Below, piece by piece: positions 7,789-10,199 of a stretch of 10,199 nucleotides of DNA. The stretch spans positions 1-10,199 of the forward strand of contig WTXD01000396.1 in the NCBI GenBank assembly GCA_022496205.1, in the 5' to 3' direction. Each line of letters begins with the position of its first letter. Position 1 is the stretch's first letter. The position numbers and the translations under genes are program-made. The notes under the pieces are model-generated. The model did no database searches, was not told where the DNA came from, and worked only from the letters and a program-made list of their open reading frames with translations. The stretch comes from Gloeopeniophorella convolvens (taxonomy: Eukaryota > Basidiomycota > Agaricomycetes > Russulales).

Positions 7789-9154
7789 CTACCTGACTCT
7801 ATTAGCCCGATGCCTGCGGAATGCAAGTGTCATAATTATGGAGTTTGCTGTAGGTGTGCGTGCTGACAAGGACGGTTACTGTTCATGACGCAAAGTGCAG
7901 TAGAGTCGGGATGTGAACACAAGCCAAACCGTCAGGCAGGCAGATGGGCGAAATCCTCACTTCGTGCACGAGTGGATGAACTAATCTGTCTGTACGCAAA
8001 GCTCGGAGTGCTAAGAACGGGCATTGTAGGCCTAGAGTGCGTGTTTACTTGTGAGTGCCCTTCTGCTAGAGCGTGGGATCACATACCTACGAACCGCATG
8101 GAAACGTCATCCCGAAATCACTCGGATAGCCATGCGCCCGGACATGCTGCCAATGGAATAATACTGACGCGGTCAGAGTCAAAAGCCTTGCCATTATTGT
8201 CTAGCCTCCCTTCACATCGCTCCACTGTTCCCTGATGCGGTGCCTATGCCTTCAAGTGATGTTGATGTCGCCCTCAGGATCCTTGGACCATTGCAAACGA
8301 TCGCATGTGGCTGCGCGCCTCCCGTCGTCTGGCAGTGGCGCTCAATATTGTCAGCCCGAGTCCAAGTACACGAGCGTCAACGTGTTACACAGAACACACG
8401 ATGCCTCATTCTTGGCAGATCATTTGCAGTGGACCGCAGAGCCGGGGTTGGGACGTAGAAAGACAAATTGTTGCCCTACAAGCACTGTGGCTTGGTCAGG
8501 TACAAATCGTGTTGAGTGGTGCAGGTAGATGCATACAGATGACAGTGGCCGCGGAGGGGCCCGTGCTGGCCCGTGCGGCTGTTGGCCGAGTCAACAGTTT
8601 CCCACGTCTCTCACGGTGCCTCGGCATCCGGGTCCGAGCCCGGAATCCGAGTGAGTCCAAGTGAATCTGAATCCTGATCTGCTTTGGCGACCATGTGCTG
8701 TCCTTCCTACTTCAACGTACAACCGAGTTGGACCTCTCTCTTATATTCTGGTGGCCGTATTGTCCTATGGGTGCCCCCACCCCCCTCAGCATCCAATGAG
8801 CAAGCCATATGTCCCACGCATGCACAAGCATACACGCACGCCCGCAACCCACCCGCACAGTGCTGAGTGCTTGTCGACCTCTATCATGTCTACATGGGAT
8901 TCGAGTTCAAATTCAGTTCCATCCAGCTCCCTTCGCCCCTCGGATCTCAGCCTTACCGGGTCGGCATACCTGCATCGTAAAATCAGAAGGTCAATCTCCA
9001 GAACACCCAGCGTCTGCGCATGGCCTTTTGGGCTGCAGATCGTGCCTTGCTGCGCACTTCGGTTAGTCCGCGCGTTCGGGCTTGTGCGATCATTAGGGAA
9101 CACTGGCATCTCATTCCTGTCCATGAATAGTCTCGCACTTCTGTAGGTATGTAG
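7789..9154. other. Unresolved stretch with scattered open frames on both strands
   Basis: No gene can be supported. Several frames read plausibly for 30-80 codons without family motifs. Plus strand: about 8200-8457 (includes ALRILGPLQTIACGCAPPVV), 8305-8661, and 8981-9127 (includes NTQRLRMAFWAADRALLRTS, ending at TAG 9128-9130). Minus strand: 8786-9226. They cannot be joined by good introns into one model. A TATA-like TTATATT at about 8739-8745 precedes an ATG at 8887 in good context, a possible plus-strand gene start. Confidence 0.35.
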
Positions 9155-10199
9155 CACTTCGCTACCGGCGCAGCAGGCGCATGTATACACGCGGGGGCGT
9201 ACACCTGGGCCCCGTGTATCCTTCATGGTATGTAGTAGTAACGCACTGGTGAGATGCCACTAAAATCAACCCATTTCACTGTACCTTGCAGAGCTAACAG
9301 GGCTTTTCGGCGTCCAACCACCAGTCCGACTTGTACATGCCTGGGTCTTTTCCGGCTCAGCACCTCGTTTTCCGACGGAGATACGCGATACTCAAGGCGG
9401 GCTATCGAATGTCAGCGCACCGGACATTGTCAGGCCTATGCGAATGGTGAGCGTAACAACTGGACACGCAGGGACGTCACATCTACTGCGGGTAGGGTGC
9501 GCGTGGCGTCGCTAGTCAGGGGCGCGATGGGGTCCAAGGTGTGTACGAGCATGTGGAACCTCACGCCGGTATGCTTAGACTTCTCAGGGACTGCGCCTCG
9601 GATACCACCGTGGCTACTGGCAAAGGCTCTGAGGACCAACGCATGGCCCAAAACTATCGCGGCGAGCTGCCTCATGCATCAAAGCAGACCAGGCGGGCCC
9701 CCACCTGGCCCATCGAACAGAACAGAGGCCACTGGAGGATGCCGCAGGTTCCTCGAGTGAGCTGTGACTCGTTTCGACAAGCGCGACCTCATTATTTACA
9801 AGTATGGTTGCCCCGATCGACACCGGACCCGTGGGTTGGCGATACTTTCTACGCTTATCAGCACCTAGGGCCTTGCAGCAAGGTATGGGTAGTACCAATC
9901 GCAAACCCTGTCATAGGAATAGACTAACGTTCAATGCCTTTACCAGGAGTCCGACGTATTCGCCCTGGCGAGCCCAGAGCCCCAGCCATCCAGAGAGCGC
10001 TCATACAACGTGCCACGGTATCTGCTGCGATCTCAATCTATGACGACCGGACTCTATGTAACTCAAGGTGCCCCAGGTCGATCTCACAACACGTCATGTA
10101 CGCCGCAGCCAGACCCAAGGATCCTTGGAAATATTGCTAGCGCCCAAACAGCCAAACTTTTTGCAAACCCATTCGACGCGCACTCACACCTGCCCTTTA
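9155..10199 (+). CDS. Unrecognised multi-exon gene, partial (candidate)
   Basis: Not recognised. Proposed plus-strand exons 9155-9227, 9292-9446, 9496-9882 and 9947-10199, the last open to the window end, give about 289 codons. Introns: 9228-9291 (GTATGT...TTGCAG), 9447-9495 (GTGAGC...GGTAG) and 9883-9946 (GTATGG, perfect CTAAC branch site, ACCAG), all frame-keeping. The peptide includes ILHELTGLFGVQPPVRLVHA, GVYEHVEPHAGMLRLLRD and a hydrophilic Pro/Ser-rich C-terminal part (e.g. SDVFALASPEPQPSRERS). No membrane helix, signal peptide or catalytic motif is seen. The 5' exons are not found, and third-position GC is lower than expected in 9292-9446. The minus strand is also open over 9436-9675 and 9614-9904 with slightly better codon use, so the strand is uncertain. 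Confidence 0.33.

Noticed and set aside
9436..9904. Minus-strand gene with possible introns (open frames 9436-9675 and 9614-9904)
   Set aside because: Not excluded, but the plus-strand intron signals, notably CTAAC before ACCAG, are stronger; kept only as the alternative to the plus-strand candidate.
1..10199. CRISPR array, tRNA, rRNA, LTRs or terminal inverted repeats
   Set aside because: No spaced direct repeats, cloverleaf-like segments, or long direct or inverted terminal repeats were seen beyond those listed.

Overview
The window looks like nuclear DNA from a mushroom-forming basidiomycete (Agaricomycetes), probably a polypore-type fungus. Three things support this. Genes are split by many short introns of about 49-65 nt with GTNNGT-type donors and CTNAC/CTNAT-like branch sites. 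Two protein families largely confined to such fungi (DUF6535 and DUF6534) are recognisable. A degenerate LINE tail with the usual agaricomycete retrotransposon C-terminus is also present. All names come from reading translated sequence; no search was run.

Layout. From 1 to about 749, minus strand, lie the 3'-ward exons of a RhoGEF (DH-domain) gene that leaves the window at base 1. It is divergent from a plus-strand DUF6535 membrane-protein gene (897-3556, four exons). All its frames join cleanly, but the first base of its second intron's donor is T instead of G. 3557-4730 has no gene I can support; its last 130 bases are GC-rich and palindrome-rich. 4744-5035 is a 5'-truncated LINE insertion ending in eight A's, bracketed by a perfect 13-bp target-site duplication. 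5514-7219, minus strand, is a complete 13-exon DUF6534 seven-helix membrane-protein gene (347 residues when spliced) with micro-exons of 13, 21 and 23 nt and one GC-AG intron. 7481-7788, minus strand, is a possible two-exon 3' end of an unrecognised gene. 7789-9154 is unresolved. 9155-10199 may hold the exons of an unrecognised plus-strand gene leaving the window, but the opposite strand is also open there.

I see no sign that the genes form one pathway. The RhoGEF is a signalling protein acting on Rho/Cdc42-type GTPases. The DUF6535 and DUF6534 proteins are membrane proteins of unknown function from families that are multicopy and fast-changing in these fungi. The retroelement scar and the damaged splice site fit a young, accessory part of a fungal chromosome. 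No new multi-gene system is evident; the most notable points are splicing oddities and the dated retroelement scar.
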